DNA from: Deltaproteobacteria bacterium | GTDB lineage: Bacteria; Desulfobacterota; BSN033; UBA1163 | Reading direction: 5' to 3' | Length of the DNA: 64,000 nucleotides | NCBI GenBank assembly: GCA_016875195.1 | Contig: VGRY01000005.1 | Coordinates: forward strand, 1 to 64,000 | In this document: one piece after another, positions 17,905 to 26,810 of the stretch | How the letters are laid out: the number at the start of each line of letters is the position of its first letter | Position numbering within the stretch: position 1 is the stretch's first letter | Made by a program: the position numbers and the translations under genes | The notes under the pieces: model-generated | Seen by the model: the letters and a program-made list of their open reading frames with translations, nothing else | Databases searched by the model: none | Told to the model about the DNA's origin: nothing

Positions 17905-18618
17905 ATGAAAGCAATCATTCTGGCAGGTGGCAAAGGAACGCGACTTGCTCCCTATACTACTGTTTTCCCAAAACCCTTGATGCCCATCGATGGAATGCCC
18001 ATCCTTGAGGTCATGGTAAGACAACTGGCCCATTTTAAAATCAAGGATTTAATTTTCACTGTGAGCCGTCATTCAGAATCCCTGATTTCGGCCTATTTTG
18101 GCGATGGTGAAAAATATGGAGTGAATATTGCCTATTCAAGAGAGGATAAGCCCCTCGGGACAGCGGGTCCGCTTTCTCTTCTCCAGGATCTTCCGGAGAC
18201 CTTTCTTGTTCTGAATGGTGATATTCTCACCACACTCGATTATCAACGATTACTCTCCTATCACCGGAAAGAGGGAGGGTTGGTCACCATTGCAATGAGT
18301 CAGAAAAAAATGCAAGTAGAATTGGGTGTTATGGAGTTTGATCGAAGATGCCGGTTAACCCGATATATTGAAAAGCCGATGCTCTCTTATTCAGTGAGTA
18401 TGGGAATTTATGTGTTTCAGAAAAGGGCGCTGAAATATATTCCTGTCCAGAAACGTCTGGATTTTCCGGAACTGATTCAGAGACTTCTCCGGAAACATGA
18501 GAAGGTGGCCTGTTATCCATCGAAGGATTTCTGGCTTGACATCGGCAGGCATGAAGATTATGAAGAGGCGCAGAAGAAATTCCAGGAGATGAGGAAGAAG
18601 TTGTTGCATGAAAAATGA
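17905..18618 (+). CDS. Sugar-phosphate nucleotidyltransferase
   Basis: A 237-residue protein with the NTP-transferase signature MKAIILAGGKGTRLAPYTTVFPKPLMP, then VLNGDILTTLDY (metal-binding Asp) and YIEKP. It makes a nucleotide-activated sugar (mannose-1-phosphate guanylyltransferase or glucose-1-phosphate thymidylyltransferase type; the base cannot be decided). The GGAGG upstream matches ATG 17905 better than the in-frame ATG four codons earlier. It precedes a dehydratase and an aminotransferase, so its product may feed an amino-sugar pathway. Confidence 0.88.
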   Translation: MKAIILAGGKGTRLAPYTTVFPKPLMPIDGMPILEVMVRQLAHFKIKDLIFTVSRHSESLISAYFGDGEKYGVNIAYSREDKPLGTAGPLSLLQDLPETFLVLNGDILTTLDYQRLLSYHRKEGGLVTIAMSQKKMQVELGVMEFDRRCRLTRYIEKPMLSYSVSMGIYVFQKRALKYIPVQKRLDFPELIQRLLRKHEKVACYPSKDFWLDIGRHEDYEEAQKKFQEMRKKLLHEK

Positions 18619-18713
18619 ATGACGTGAGGTGTGAATCGTGAGCCGTGACTCGTCACTCTAAATAACGAATCACCAATCACCATTCACCAATCACGAATAT
18701 TGGCGAGGTTTCT
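18619..18713. repeat. Word-echo intergenic repeat
   Basis: Copies of GTGAATCGTGAGCCGTGACTCG face AATCACCAATCACCATTCAC. Related elements occur at 11676-11800 and 39653-39690. Confidence 0.55.
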
Positions 18714-19694
18714 ATGGCAAATATTCTGATAACGGGCGCTGGAGGGTTTATCGGAAGCCATCTATCCGAAGAGTTGGTCAGGCAGGGAGAGGAGGTCAGG
18801 GCTTTTGTCCGCTACAATTCAAGGAATGAGAAGGGCCTTCTGGAGGACCTGCCTGCGGAAATCAAGGACCAGATTGAGGTGATTCCGGGTGATCTAAAGG
18901 ACCCGGATGGGGTGAGGAAGGCGGTCCGGGGATGTAATAAAGTTTTTCATCTGGGTGCGCTTATTGCCATTCCATACTCCTACTTCCATCCTTTCAATTT
19001 TGTTCAGACGAATGTCATTGGGACAGCCCACCTTCTCAATGCCTGCCTCGAAGAAAATTCCGTAGAACATATCATCCATACCTCCACGAGTGAGGTTTAC
19101 GGGACCGCACAATATGTTCCTATCGACGAGAAGCATCCCCTTCAGGCGCAATCTCCTTATGCAGCCAGTAAAATTTCTGCCGATAAGCTGGCTGAGAGCT
19201 ACCATCTCTCATTCGGCCTTCCAGTCGCCATTCTCCGGCCGTTTAATACCTATGGCCCCCGGCAGTCGCTACGTGCCATCATCCCCACCATTATCTCCCA
19301 GGCCATTGAGAACAAAAAGATTCAGTTAGGGAATCTCAAGCCAAGAAGAGATTTTCTTTATGTAAAGGATACGGTTCGGGGTTTTATTCAAATCGGAAAA
19401 TGTGATGAGGCGATTGGAAAGGTTGTCAATATCGGAGCGGGGAAAGACATCTCGGTCGAGGAATTGGTAAAGACAGTTTTGAGCTTGATGGAGAAGAAGG
19501 GCGAGCTCGAAATTGAAGATCGAAGAATCAGGCCGGATAAGAGCGAGGTCATGCAACTTCTTTCCGACACCCGGTTGGCCAAGAAGCTTTTCGAGTGGTC
19601 TCCCCGGTATTCCCTTGAAAAAGGATTGAAAGAAACCATTAGATGGTATCGTAAGAACCTTTCCCGTTTCACGGTTGGGAGTTATCCGCTATAA
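18714..19694 (+). CDS. NAD-dependent sugar-nucleotide 4,6-dehydratase (LegB-like)
   Basis: A 326-residue extended SDR enzyme with the Rossmann motif ITGAGGFIGSH, HLGALIAIPYSY, active-site YAASK (Tyr and Lys), and RPFNTYGPRQS. Overall wording is close to LegB-type NAD-dependent 4,6-dehydratases, which open the route to 4-amino-4,6-dideoxy sugars and legionaminic acid. A DegT aminotransferase follows at 20220, the expected next enzyme. It acts in the cytoplasm. UDP-glucuronate or UDP-glucose epimerase is the less likely alternative. Confidence 0.85.
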   Translation: MANILITGAGGFIGSHLSEELVRQGEEVRAFVRYNSRNEKGLLEDLPAEIKDQIEVIPGDLKDPDGVRKAVRGCNKVFHLGALIAIPYSYFHPFNFVQTNVIGTAHLLNACLEENSVEHIIHTSTSEVYGTAQYVPIDEKHPLQAQSPYAASKISADKLAESYHLSFGLPVAILRPFNTYGPRQSLRAIIPTIISQAIENKKIQLGNLKPRRDFLYVKDTVRGFIQIGKCDEAIGKVVNIGAGKDISVEELVKTVLSLMEKKGELEIEDRRIRPDKSEVMQLLSDTRLAKKLFEWSPRYSLEKGLKETIRWYRKNLSRFTVGSYPL

Positions 19695-19810
19695 AGACCG
19701 TGTCCGTGACCGTGTCGCGTGTCCGTAGGTTCAAAACATAAAAACGGTGTCCGTGACCGCGTTGCGTGTCCGTAGAAATCGTAAATACATGTCTGGGAAA
19801 GGAGATACCT

Positions 19811-20161
19811 ATGAGAAAAGTAGAGGATTTAGATGTATTCAAACTATCTCACTCGCTGGCATTAGAAATATTTCAACTCACAAAGACTTTTCCTGAGGAA
19901 GAAAAATTCGGGCTTATTTCACAAATGAGAAGGGCTGCCTATTCTATTCCAATGAACCTAATGGAAGGGGCACACCGGTTAGGTTCAAAGGAGTATTGAC
20001 AATTTGTTGGCATTGCACGAGGTTCCACAGGGGAGGTAAAGTATCAGTTAATGCTGGCTAAAGATCTGGATTATATATCAGAGGATCGATATTCCAATTT
20101 AAGATTGAAATACGAACGAGTGAGTCAAATGTTAACCAAATTAGCGAAATCCTTAGAATGA
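19811..20161 (+). pseudogene. Four-helix-bundle (23S rRNA-IVS-type) protein with in-frame UGA
   Basis: Two open pieces in one frame around TGA 19997-19999 read RKVEDLDVFKLSHSLALEIF, then GAHRLGSKEY, the stop, then QFVGIARGSTGEVKYQL. Joined, they give a full-length 116-codon four-helix-bundle protein of the 23S rRNA intervening-sequence family. At the stop position the family usually has Arg or another ordinary residue, and a CGA to TGA change would explain it. There is no convincing SECIS-like hairpin after this UGA, unlike the three Sec genes. I call it a one-mutation pseudogene; readthrough is possible but unproven. ATG 19811 follows GGAG. It is flanked on both sides by GTGTCCGTG repeats, as if inserted between the dehydratase and aminotransferase. 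Confidence 0.75.
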
Positions 20162-20219
20162 AATTTACTGGCGGACACGGAGAACGGACACGGACACGAT
20201 AAATAAATGGCGTTACCCA

Positions 20220-21350
20220 TTGTCTGACATTGATCTGGGCAAAGAGGAGGAACGGGAAGTCCTGAAGGTGCTTCGTTCAGGTTGGCTTTCCTCGGGGCCG
20301 GTCACGGAGAGATTCGAACAGGCATTTTCGAAATATATGGGCGGAGGAGATGCGGTGGCCGTTTCGAATGGGACAGCGGCCCTTCATCTTGCTCTCGCCT
20401 GCCTCGATTTGAAAGAAGGAGACGAAGTGATCCTGCCCTCTCTCACCTTTGTGGCAACCGCAAACGCCGTGCTTTATACTGGGGCAACCCCTGTTTTTGC
20501 AGACATTAACGGCAGGGATGATCTGAATATTTCGCCGGATGAAATTGAAAAAAATATTACAGAGAGGACCAAGGCGATCGTTGTCATGCATTACGGAGGA
20601 TTCCCGTGCAAGATGGAATCTATCCTCGCGATCGCCCGAAAACACAACCTTTATGTGATCGAGGATGCGGCTCATGCTCCGGGTGCGGTATATCGGGGGA
20701 AGAAATGCGGGACCATAGGAGACCTGGGCTGTTTCAGCTTCTTCTCCAACAAAAATATCGTCACAGGGGAGGGGGGGCTCGTTTTCACCCGGGACAGGGC
20801 TCTGGCTGAAAGAATAAGAACCATGAGGTCCCATGGCATGAAAACCCTTTCGTGGGATAAGTATCGTGGCCGCGTTTCGTCCTATGACATCGAACGATTG
20901 GGATACAACTACCGGACAACAGAGATTCAATCCGCCCTGGGCTTAATCCAGTTAAAAAAATTGGACCGGAATAACAGAAGGAGAAAGAAACTGGTAAACG
21001 CGTATCGAAAAGAACTTCGGGGGATCGAAGGAGTCTCTCTTCCCTTTTCTCGATCAGGGGGCAGTCCTTCTTATCATATCTTTCCGATTTTACTTGCCCC
21101 GGCCATCGATAGGAATAAGGCGGTAGAGAGGTTAAAAGATTCAGGGATTCAGTCAAGTGTCCACTACCCTCCGGTCCATCTTTTTTCCTTTTATCGGAAC
21201 AATTTTGGATTCCAGGAAGGCATGCTTCCTAAAACCGAAGAGATGAGCAGAAGGGAACTCACCCTACCACTTCATCCGCTGATGGATGTGGAAGATGTGA
21301 AGTGGATTGCAAACCAGATAAAGAAAATTTTGAAATCAACGGACACGTAA
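20220..21350 (+). CDS. DegT/DnrJ/EryC1 family aminotransferase
   Basis: A PLP-dependent sugar aminotransferase of about 376 residues. It has NGTAALHLAL, IEDAAHAPGA, SFFSNKNIVTGEGG (PLP Lys) and YNYRTTEIQSALGL. It would aminate the keto-sugar from the upstream dehydratase. The N-terminus is odd: ATG at 20207 gives MALPI and then falls out of frame with SDIDLGKEEE, which is where family members continue. A one-base indel near 20219 is likely; otherwise translation must start at TTG 20220 with no visible ribosome-binding site. Confidence 0.88.
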   Translation: MSDIDLGKEEEREVLKVLRSGWLSSGPVTERFEQAFSKYMGGGDAVAVSNGTAALHLALACLDLKEGDEVILPSLTFVATANAVLYTGATPVFADINGRDDLNISPDEIEKNITERTKAIVVMHYGGFPCKMESILAIARKHNLYVIEDAAHAPGAVYRGKKCGTIGDLGCFSFFSNKNIVTGEGGLVFTRDRALAERIRTMRSHGMKTLSWDKYRGRVSSYDIERLGYNYRTTEIQSALGLIQLKKLDRNNRRRKKLVNAYRKELRGIEGVSLPFSRSGGSPSYHIFPILLAPAIDRNKAVERLKDSGIQSSVHYPPVHLFSFYRNNFGFQEGMLPKTEEMSRRELTLPLHPLMDVEDVKWIANQIKKILKSTDT

Positions 21351-21372
21351 CACGGTCACGGACACGTTATTG

Positions 21373-22377
21373 ATGATGGAACTAAACGTTTTTGAATCTC
21401 CGGGTCAGGAATGGGATGAGTTTGCTTCCCGATATACGGACCTGATCTTTTACCAGTCCCTATGGAGTGAGGTGCTCAGAAAAGGGTTGGGAGGGCAACC
21501 CCTTTATTTTTACCTAAAGAAAGGAAGCGAGATTGTTGCGGGACTGCCGGGAATTCTGCTCAATATTAAAATTTTTAAAATTCTCTATGCCTCCCTTCCC
21601 TATGGTCACTTCATCGGCGAGAAGTCTTATTATTCAACTTTTTTGGAACTTTTAGAGAAGGAGTTTAGGAAGATAGGAATTGATCAGGCGAGGATCGCAG
21701 GATCGCCCTTATTAGAATCTTTCCAACTTGAAACATTCGTCCCTGTAACTGCCAGATGTACACTTTTAGACTTCAACCGTTTTGATAAGGAGAAGGTTCG
21801 CGAAAGATACCCAAGTGAGGTCCGGAGAGCAGTTCGAAAGGCTGAGAAAAACGGGCTTTTTATAAAAAGAGCCGACTCCCGAGAGGAGGTCGAGACCTTT
21901 CATCGATTGTATCTTTCCTCTATGAATCGGAATCAGGCGATGGCCAAGTATCCGCTCCAATGGTTTTATGGGTTATATGAGATGCTGGTTCAACAGCGGA
22001 AAGCCGATTTTATTTTCGCGGTGAAACATCCAGATCAATATGCAGCAGGCGTTTGTGTAGTCTATTCTTCAACTTCGGTTCATTACCTTCATAACGGATC
22101 GGATGAATCCTTTCTGGAGAGTCGGCCTAATGATTTGATTGTCGATCATATTATTCAAGAAGGTTTAACAGAAGGAAAAGCTGTTCTAGATTTTATGGGG
22201 TCGGATCCCAATGACCTTTCCTTAATTCGATTCAAAGAGAAATGGGGAAGTCAGTCAAGAGATATTCATACCTACGTGAAAAATTACCATCCTTTCCGAT
22301 GTAAGATCTGGGAGATGGGAAAGAGACTGGCAAGCACGGGAGTGGGGAGTAAGTTGGTGAAAACATTCCGGGGATAA
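21373..22377 (+). CDS. FemAB/BioF2-like GNAT acyltransferase
   Basis: A 334-residue protein with the double-GNAT (FemAB-like) layout. It has FYQSLWSEVL near the N-terminus, YPSEVRRAVRKAEKNGL in the middle, and a C-terminal VLDFMGSDPNDLSLIRFKEKWG, typical of the BioF2-like acetyltransferase domain seen in exopolysaccharide loci. It probably adds an acyl or aminoacyl group to a sugar of the surface glycan. The acceptor is unknown. It lies 22 bp after the aminotransferase, which supports acylation of the new amino sugar. Start: ATG 21373 or 21376. Confidence 0.75.
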   Translation: MMELNVFESPGQEWDEFASRYTDLIFYQSLWSEVLRKGLGGQPLYFYLKKGSEIVAGLPGILLNIKIFKILYASLPYGHFIGEKSYYSTFLELLEKEFRKIGIDQARIAGSPLLESFQLETFVPVTARCTLLDFNRFDKEKVRERYPSEVRRAVRKAEKNGLFIKRADSREEVETFHRLYLSSMNRNQAMAKYPLQWFYGLYEMLVQQRKADFIFAVKHPDQYAAGVCVVYSSTSVHYLHNGSDESFLESRPNDLIVDHIIQEGLTEGKAVLDFMGSDPNDLSLIRFKEKWGSQSRDIHTYVKNYHPFRCKIWEMGKRLASTGVGSKLVKTFRG

Positions 22378-22383
22378 GAACCG

Positions 22384-23121
22384 ATGGGATCCAGAATAGG
22401 AAGATGGGGAGATGGGGAGATCGGGGGGTGGGGTGAAAGGGCTCAAAAGGGATTCCTGGCTTCGGGGATTGATCCTGCCGATCGAAAAGGCCATAAGAAT
22501 CTCTACATTGATCTCCTTCAGAAAAAGGCATTAGCGGAAGTCCTCGACCTAACAGGAGAGGAGACCGTCCTTGATTTCGGATGTGGAAGCGGGAGGATTT
22601 CACACTGGATTGCACCGAGGGTAAAGAAGGTGATCGGATTAGAGGTGACCCCCGGGATGATCGAACTGGCAGAGAAGAACAGGACCTCCGGGAATGTGGA
22701 ATTTATCCTTTATGATGGAGTGAATTTCCCTGTGTTTCCTTTTTTGTTCGATCTCCTCCTGTCCATCGGCGTGCTTCAGATCATGAGAGGGGAAGTATTA
22801 AAGAATACGGTTTCACATCTGGCGAATTATTTGAAAAAAGGTGGGAAAGGTTATTTCATTGAACAGGTATCCGATAATCCAAAGATGGGGCGGCCCAAAC
22901 TCGCAGATTACCTTCAGGCGTTTCAGGAATCAGGGTTGGAGTGCCTTCAATCTTATCCGATTCGAAAAGGTCGATCATCATTGCTCTATTTGATTCGATA
23001 TGGAGTGATTCCAAAGAAGTGGTTTCCCTCCATTGCTCACTGGGAGCTAAAAAGGAATAGGAAAAATAGTAGGAACATATCCTACTATCAAGACTATTTA
23101 TTCTTGTTAAGGAGAAAATGA
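22384..23121 (+). CDS. Class I SAM-dependent methyltransferase
   Basis: A 245-residue protein with the SAM-binding motif VLDFGCGSGRIS near residue 60 and GLEVTPGMIELAEK after it. It overlaps the next methyltransferase by 4 bp. The first 17 residues (RIGRWGDGEIGGWGE) come from a GATGGGGA simple repeat, so the true start may be further in or the repeat may have become coding. Target: a sugar, lipid or glycan precursor of this locus; not determinable. Confidence 0.8.
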   Translation: MGSRIGRWGDGEIGGWGERAQKGFLASGIDPADRKGHKNLYIDLLQKKALAEVLDLTGEETVLDFGCGSGRISHWIAPRVKKVIGLEVTPGMIELAEKNRTSGNVEFILYDGVNFPVFPFLFDLLLSIGVLQIMRGEVLKNTVSHLANYLKKGGKGYFIEQVSDNPKMGRPKLADYLQAFQESGLECLQSYPIRKGRSSLLYLIRYGVIPKKWFPSIAHWELKRNRKNSRNISYYQDYLFLLRRK

Positions 23122-23882
23122 ACCCAAAGAGAGGCTATCAACTCCATCTGTCACGTGGAGATACCGTTTTAAAAAATGTTGAGGGAAGATCCCGGAAATA
23201 TCAAAAGATCATTAGTGTTTTAAAAGACTTCCGCCCAATCAAGCCTGTTTCCACCTGCCTGGATATTGGATGCTCCAGTGGGGTGATTACCTCTTCGCTC
23301 GGAGAACATTTTTTTAGAGTCCTTGGGGTTGATATCGATCAGGAAGCAGTTCAATATGCAAAGGATCATTTTTCATCCCCTGGAGTCCAATTCATGCTGG
23401 CCGATGCTATGAACTTTCCATTTAAAGAAAATTCCATCGATGTCATCATTTGCAATCATATTTATGAGCATGTGCCTCAAGCAGAGCAGTTGATGGAAGA
23501 GATTTATAGGGTGTTGAAAGAGAGTGGCGTTTGCTACTTTGCCGCCGGAAATAAATATATGGTCATTGAAGGACACTACGGCCTTCCCTTTCTCTCATGG
23601 CTTCCGAAGTTTCTTGCCGATCTTTATTTGAGACTGACCGGAAAAGGGGATTCATATTATGAATCACATCGTTCGCTCTGGGGGTTGAGGCAACTACTGA
23701 GGAGGTTTGACATAAAAGACTATACTTTGCCCATCATCCGCGATCCAGAAAAATTCTTTTCGACGGACATCATTCATAAAGAATTATCTCTGTACGGCTG
23801 GATTCGACTCCTGGCTCCAGTGCTATATCCCTGGATACCCACCTACATTTGGGTGTTGACGAGGAAGCGAGGGACACCTTGA
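23118..23882 (+). CDS. Class I SAM-dependent methyltransferase
   Basis: A 254-residue protein with CLDIGCSSGVITSSLGEHF (SAM motif I), LGVDIDQEAVQYAK, then DAMNFPFKENSIDVIICNHIYEH (motifs II/III), as in Methyltransf_11 proteins. Start and stop overlap both neighbours (ATGA at 23118, TTGA at 23879), so the three genes are translationally coupled. It is likely to methylate a glycan or polyprenyl intermediate. Confidence 0.85.
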   Translation: MNPKRGYQLHLSRGDTVLKNVEGRSRKYQKIISVLKDFRPIKPVSTCLDIGCSSGVITSSLGEHFFRVLGVDIDQEAVQYAKDHFSSPGVQFMLADAMNFPFKENSIDVIICNHIYEHVPQAEQLMEEIYRVLKESGVCYFAAGNKYMVIEGHYGLPFLSWLPKFLADLYLRLTGKGDSYYESHRSLWGLRQLLRRFDIKDYTLPIIRDPEKFFSTDIIHKELSLYGWIRLLAPVLYPWIPTYIWVLTRKRGTP

Positions 23883-24796
23883 ACTATAGAAAAATAGTGA
23901 GATGGATTGTTGTCTTCGCCATTTTCTTTTTTTTAGGGAAAATGGTCTGGGAGAATTGGGTCCAGGTCAAAGAGGCTTCTTTTACTCTCCGGCCCCTCCC
24001 CCTTATGTTTTCAACCTTCCTCTTCGCTTTCAGTTATTTCATTCAAATCTGGGCGTGGTATCTGATCACCCGGAAGTTAGAAATTGCCCTTTCGATCAGG
24101 GAAACACTGGAGAGTTGGTTTTACTCGCAATTGGGGAAATATCTGCCCGGGAAAATCTGGCTTCTTCTGGGGCGGTTCTATCTTTACGAGTCGAAAGGGA
24201 AATCAAAGAAGCTGATTTCCACCGCACTCTATTTTGAAACGGTGACCATCCTTTTCGCAGGAGGGTTGATTTTCCTGGCATCCCTTTTTCTGCTCGACGG
24301 GACGCCCGTATTGATTCGAGGGTCACAGACCGGATGGGTGGTTTTCTTATTGCTGATGGTCTTCCTCTTTCTCCACCCCCGATTTCTTCAGAAAATCATG
24401 AACTGGTTCCTCGTACGATGCAGGCGAGAGAGGGTGACCCTCTCCATTTCTTATGTCGATGTGTTAACCGTATTGTTTGTATGTGTGTTGGCCTGGTTGA
24501 TCGGGGGAATCGGGTTTTATCTGTTTGTAGACGCCATCTATCCGGTTGCCTCAAGGCATCTTCTTTTTTTTACAGGGGCGCTGGCGGTATCAAGCACACT
24601 GGGATTGATTGCTGTTTTTGCCCCGGCAGGCCTTGGCGTTCGGGAGGGGGCGCTGGTCTATCTCCTGGCCCATCTGCTTCCCTCTCCGGTTGCTGTCATC
24701 CTTTCCGTGACCACCAGGCTCTGGATGACATTGATTGAAATCGGGTTAATCGGAGTGGTATATATGTTCAGCAAAGTGAAAAAAGGGAGACAGTAA
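23879..24796 (+). CDS. LPG-synthase-TM-like integral membrane protein
   Basis: An inner-membrane protein of about 305 residues with 7-8 hydrophobic segments. Diagnostic pieces are QLGKYLPGKIWLLLGR and a late GLIAVFAPAGLGVREGA, the hallmark of the lysylphosphatidylglycerol-synthase TM/UPF0104 family. Members are flippase-like proteins in lipid or glycan loci. TTG at 23879 is preferred: it overlaps the upstream stop and begins directly at NYRKIVRW; GTG 23849 is the alternative. A second family member is at 27764-28741. Confidence 0.8.
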   Translation: MNYRKIVRWIVVFAIFFFLGKMVWENWVQVKEASFTLRPLPLMFSTFLFAFSYFIQIWAWYLITRKLEIALSIRETLESWFYSQLGKYLPGKIWLLLGRFYLYESKGKSKKLISTALYFETVTILFAGGLIFLASLFLLDGTPVLIRGSQTGWVVFLLLMVFLFLHPRFLQKIMNWFLVRCRRERVTLSISYVDVLTVLFVCVLAWLIGGIGFYLFVDAIYPVASRHLLFFTGALAVSSTLGLIAVFAPAGLGVREGALVYLLAHLLPSPVAVILSVTTRLWMTLIEIGLIGVVYMFSKVKKGRQ

Positions 24797-24799
24797 GAG

Positions 24800-26092
24800 A
24801 TGCCAAAGTCTAAAAAGTCCCACACAATAGAGAAAAAGAAAGAAACAGTTACTCAATCTTCTCCTAAAAACCGGTTTACCATCCCACTTAATCATCTTAT
24901 CGCCATCGGATTGATTGTCGGGGTTGCTCTGATGGCTTATTCCAACTCCTTTGATGTGCCTTTCCATTTTGATGATCGGCCCAACATCCTCCAAAATCCG
25001 AATATTCAAATCCAAGTTTTTACTTGGGATCGGTTGGTAAGTTTTATCACCCACACCTATGAAGTTTCCATCCGGGTATTTTCCTATTTTACTTTTGCAT
25101 TAAATTACTACTTTGGAGGGTTTAATCTCTTTTACTACCACCTGGTAAATTTTATCATCCATGTCGCATGCGGAATATTCCTCTATTGGTTTCTCATGTT
25201 GACCTTTAACCTGCCTTATTTGAGGGATGAATATGGACCCATGTCCTATAAAGTAGCTCTCTTCGCCAGTTTGATTTTTATCGCCCATCCCATCCAAACC
25301 CAATCCGTCACGTATATCGTCCAGAGGATGAGCAGCATGGCCGGGATGTTTTACCTCCTTGCGATGGTTCTCTATGTGAAAGGGAGGTTGTCATCCGGCA
25401 AAGGGAGGTTCGCCTATTTTACGGCCACAGGACTGGTTTATCTTCTGGGGATTTTTTCAAAAGAGAATGTGGCCATCCTTCCACTCTTTGTTCTCCTCTA
25501 TGAGTTTTATTTTTTTCAAAACCTGACCATCGGTCCGAAAGGGAAGAAAACCTTTCTGACGGTCGTTTCCATCGTGGGTTTGCTCGCCATTGTCGGATTG
25601 GCGGTCTGGGGAAATCGCTATTATGAGTTGATCATCGAAGGCTATAAAATCAGAGACTTCACACTGAGCGAAAGAGTCCTGACCCAGCTTCGGGTGGTTC
25701 TCTATTATCTGACGCTTTTAGCCTATCCTCACCCCTCCCGATTGAACCTGGATTATGACTTTCCCGTATCGAAAACACTTATCGATCCTCCCACCACCCT
25801 TATCTCAATGGTTATTGTGGCCGGACTGATCGGTTACAGTATATGGGCGGCTAAGAGGAGACCCGTTCTGTCTTTTTGTGTCTTATGGTATTTTGGAAAT
25901 CTGGTGATCGAGTCATCGATCTTCCCTCTGGAAATGGCATATGAACACAGGCTTTATCTCCCTTCCGTCGGGCCCTTTATCTTTTTCAGCCTTGTTGCCA
26001 TCTGGAGCCTGGAGACGTTGAGGAAAAAATTGGTTTTGGGCAAGCCCCACCCGATGCCTGGAATACCTGTCAGCGCAGGAAGGAAGAGATGA
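24800..26092 (+). CDS. Multi-spanning glycosyltransferase-like (TMTC/PMT-type) protein, membrane part
   Basis: A 430-residue protein with about 9-10 membrane segments. The early lumenal motif FHFDDRPNILQNP and the later FIAHPIQTQSVTYIVQRMSS, SKENVAILPL and EMAYEHRLYLPSVG are typical of TMTC-like proteins, in which a GT-C-type membrane domain is followed by TPRs. Here the frame stops at 26092 and the last membrane segment and the TPRs continue in another frame from 26097. Likely role: polyprenyl-linked sugar transfer to protein or glycan. Confidence 0.8.
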   Translation: MPKSKKSHTIEKKKETVTQSSPKNRFTIPLNHLIAIGLIVGVALMAYSNSFDVPFHFDDRPNILQNPNIQIQVFTWDRLVSFITHTYEVSIRVFSYFTFALNYYFGGFNLFYYHLVNFIIHVACGIFLYWFLMLTFNLPYLRDEYGPMSYKVALFASLIFIAHPIQTQSVTYIVQRMSSMAGMFYLLAMVLYVKGRLSSGKGRFAYFTATGLVYLLGIFSKENVAILPLFVLLYEFYFFQNLTIGPKGKKTFLTVVSIVGLLAIVGLAVWGNRYYELIIEGYKIRDFTLSERVLTQLRVVLYYLTLLAYPHPSRLNLDYDFPVSKTLIDPPTTLISMVIVAGLIGYSIWAAKRRPVLSFCVLWYFGNLVIESSIFPLEMAYEHRLYLPSVGPFIFFSLVAIWSLETLRKKLVLGKPHPMPGIPVSAGRKR

Positions 26093-26096
26093 ATTG

Positions 26097-26810
26097 ATGA
26101 AACAGAATAGATTTCATATAACCGAAATCATATTTTTTATCGTCGTTCTCCTCCCTCTTTTAACGGGCACCTATCTGAGAAACGGGGTCTGGGGCAATGA
26201 GATCGAACTCTGGACACATTGTATTAAAAAATCTCCGGGCAAAGCGCGGCCCTATGTAAATCTTGGTTTTGCTTTTTACAATGAAGAAAATTTTGAAAAA
26301 GCATTTGAATTCAACCAGAAAGCCATCGAATTGGACCCGGGATTTGCCAATGCGTACCACAACCTCGGACTGGTTTACCAAAAAATGAAGGATTTGGATC
26401 AAGCGGTTCTGATGGTGGAAAAGTCGATCCAACTTGATCCCGACCTTAAGATGGCCTTTTATTCTCTTGGAAATATTTATTTTGAAAAGAAGGAATATGA
26501 GGCATCGGTCCGGGCTTTTAAACGGTTTTTAGAAACCTTTCCTTATTTTCCAAATGTGAACCATCAGATGGGTATTATTTGTGCGGTCCAGAGGCAGTTT
26601 GATAAGGCCATTGAGGCATTCGAGTTGGAGCTACAAATCAACCCGTCTCATACCCTGGCTCACCTCAATTTAGGGCAGATCTACTGGTATGAATTCCAGA
26701 AGAAAGAAAAAGCCCTTAAACATTTAAAGGCAGCTCTCGCGTTAGATCCCTTCCTTCCTAACCGGGCCGGGATTCAAAGTCTGGTCCGTCAACTGGAGAG
26801 AATTTTATAA
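26097..26810 (+). CDS. TPR protein, split C-terminal part of the TMTC-like protein
   Basis: A 237-residue protein. One N-terminal hydrophobic segment (ITEIIFFIVVLLPLLTGTY) is followed by the TMTC-like junction RNGVWGNEIELWTHCIKKSPGKAR and about five TPRs (ARPYVNLGFAF, ANAYHNLGLVY, KMAFYSLGNIY and so on). In related genomes these parts form one chain with the preceding protein. Here a frame change separates them, with ATG 26097 four bases after the upstream TGA and AGGA upstream, so coupled translation of two polypeptides is possible. A sequencing indel is the alternative. Confidence 0.8.
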   Translation: MKQNRFHITEIIFFIVVLLPLLTGTYLRNGVWGNEIELWTHCIKKSPGKARPYVNLGFAFYNEENFEKAFEFNQKAIELDPGFANAYHNLGLVYQKMKDLDQAVLMVEKSIQLDPDLKMAFYSLGNIYFEKKEYEASVRAFKRFLETFPYFPNVNHQMGIICAVQRQFDKAIEAFELELQINPSHTLAHLNLGQIYWYEFQKKEKALKHLKAALALDPFLPNRAGIQSLVRQLERIL

